This document shows positions 5,307 to 5,530 of a DNA stretch of 5,530 nucleotides, piece after piece (positions within the stretch are counted from its first letter, which is position 1; every line of letters starts with the position of its first letter). The DNA lies in assembly GCA_029933535.1 (NCBI GenBank), contig JAOZNZ010000126.1, forward strand, positions 2,782-8,311, in the 5' to 3' direction. The translations under genes and the position numbers were made by a program. The notes under the pieces were generated by a model. The model was given only the letters and a program-made list of their open reading frames with translations, was not told where the DNA came from and made no database searches. The DNA comes from a bacterium. GTDB lineage: Bacteria > Auribacterota > UBA3054 > B51-G9.

Positions 5307-5359
5307 TAATTGAAATTCGCGCAAGCACCCCGCGCATGCGGGGTTAATTTCAATTAACC
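5307..5359. repeat. Nested and alternative inverted repeats
   Basis: Outer arms TAATTGAAATT (5307-5317) and AATTTCAATTA (5346-5356) are perfectly complementary over 11 bp. They enclose ACCCCGC (5327-5333) / GCGGGGT (5338-5344) with loop GCAT. A third stem, GGTTAATT (5342-5349) / AATTAACC (5352-5359), would compete with both. No T-run follows on the + strand, so a simple terminator is unlikely. Confidence 0.7.
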
Positions 5360-5420
5360 GATTACTTTTCCGGTTTACGGCTGCCTTGCTGTTAATTAGA
5401 GGCCGTTCGAAAAGGGTGCA

Positions 5421-5460
5421 GCCGCAAAGCGGCATTAAAGTCCCCCTTATTTTAAAGGGT
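5421..5460. repeat. Two small intergenic hairpins, GCCGC and C-rich types
   Basis: GCCGC-AAA-GCGGC (5421-5433) resembles the outer part of the coding palindrome at 390-405. AGTCCCCCTT (5439-5448), with AAGGG at 5455-5459, resembles the reverse complement of the C-rich module of insertions A and B. Confidence 0.5.
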
Positions 5461-5530
5461 GTCTGGAGTTTGGATATTTTTTATCCCAACGGGATTAATT
5501 ATGAAAGCCCGGGGCATCCCGGCATTCGCC

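Larger units (their letters stand above)
5110..5530. other. Repeat-rich intergenic region upstream of the hydrolase gene
   Basis: 421 bp without a convincing gene. From left to right it contains the GTGAGTG array, a 20-nt ATCCAAAAT repeat, a CCTAACG box, a nested inverted repeat, a GCCGC hairpin, a C-rich hairpin and a short palindrome at the right edge. An ATG at 5501 is open for ten codons to the window end, which is too short to judge. Confidence 0.6.

Noticed and set aside
5271..5400. Integron attC site suggested by CCTAACAAC and the nested inverted repeat
   Set aside because: No matching core sites at both ends, no integrase and no cassette-like gene arrangement.

Overview
The window looks like part of an AT-rich chromosome of an uncultured Gram-negative polysaccharide degrader. 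A C-terminal Pro-Glu-Pro / hydrophobic stretch / basic cluster (PEP-CTERM sorting signal) on one secreted enzyme, next to a tandem pectate-lyase-type beta-helix protein, fits the Planctomycetota-Verrucomicrobiota-Lentisphaerota group better than Bacteroidota, which normally use T9SS signals. This placement is inference; no phylogenetic marker is present.

Layout: (1) Positions 1-2714, + strand: 3' part of a large gene for a protein with two tandem beta-helix (pectate lyase superfamily-like) domains. The reading frame is open to the left edge, so the gene starts outside the window. (2) Positions 2715-3177: convergent intergenic region with repeats, a hairpin and one doubtful short ORF. (3) Positions 3178-5073, - strand: a secreted, clan GH-A-like glycoside hydrolase with a C-terminal discoidin-like carbohydrate-binding domain and a PEP-CTERM anchor. 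It has a sigma70-type promoter placed so close to the ATG that the mRNA would be almost leaderless. (4) Positions 5110-5530: repeat-rich intergenic DNA upstream of that gene, with a perfect heptamer array, a dispersed-repeat copy, a nested inverted repeat and further small palindromes.

The two genes converge, so they are not an operon, but both look like exported carbohydrate-active proteins and may act on related plant or algal polysaccharides.

The most striking signal is a set of short dispersed repeats that occur both between genes and inside coding sequence. A box beginning CCTAACGAAGTAACG occurs four times: twice in frame inside the beta-helix gene and twice in intergenic DNA. In the beta-helix gene it opens two insertions (315 and 141 nt, both multiples of three and free of stops) placed at the same point of both domain copies, between the conserved WYPEQ and YPW motifs. 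The insertions also carry a C-rich hairpin, TCCATCAC-type octamers and, in the first copy, several further palindromes. In the second gene, the membrane helix of the PEP-CTERM signal is encoded by a repeat that matches an intergenic copy exactly over 20 nt. Together this suggests small palindromic or low-complexity elements spreading through this genome and being tolerated, or recruited, as protein segments, in the manner of the Rickettsia palindromic elements.
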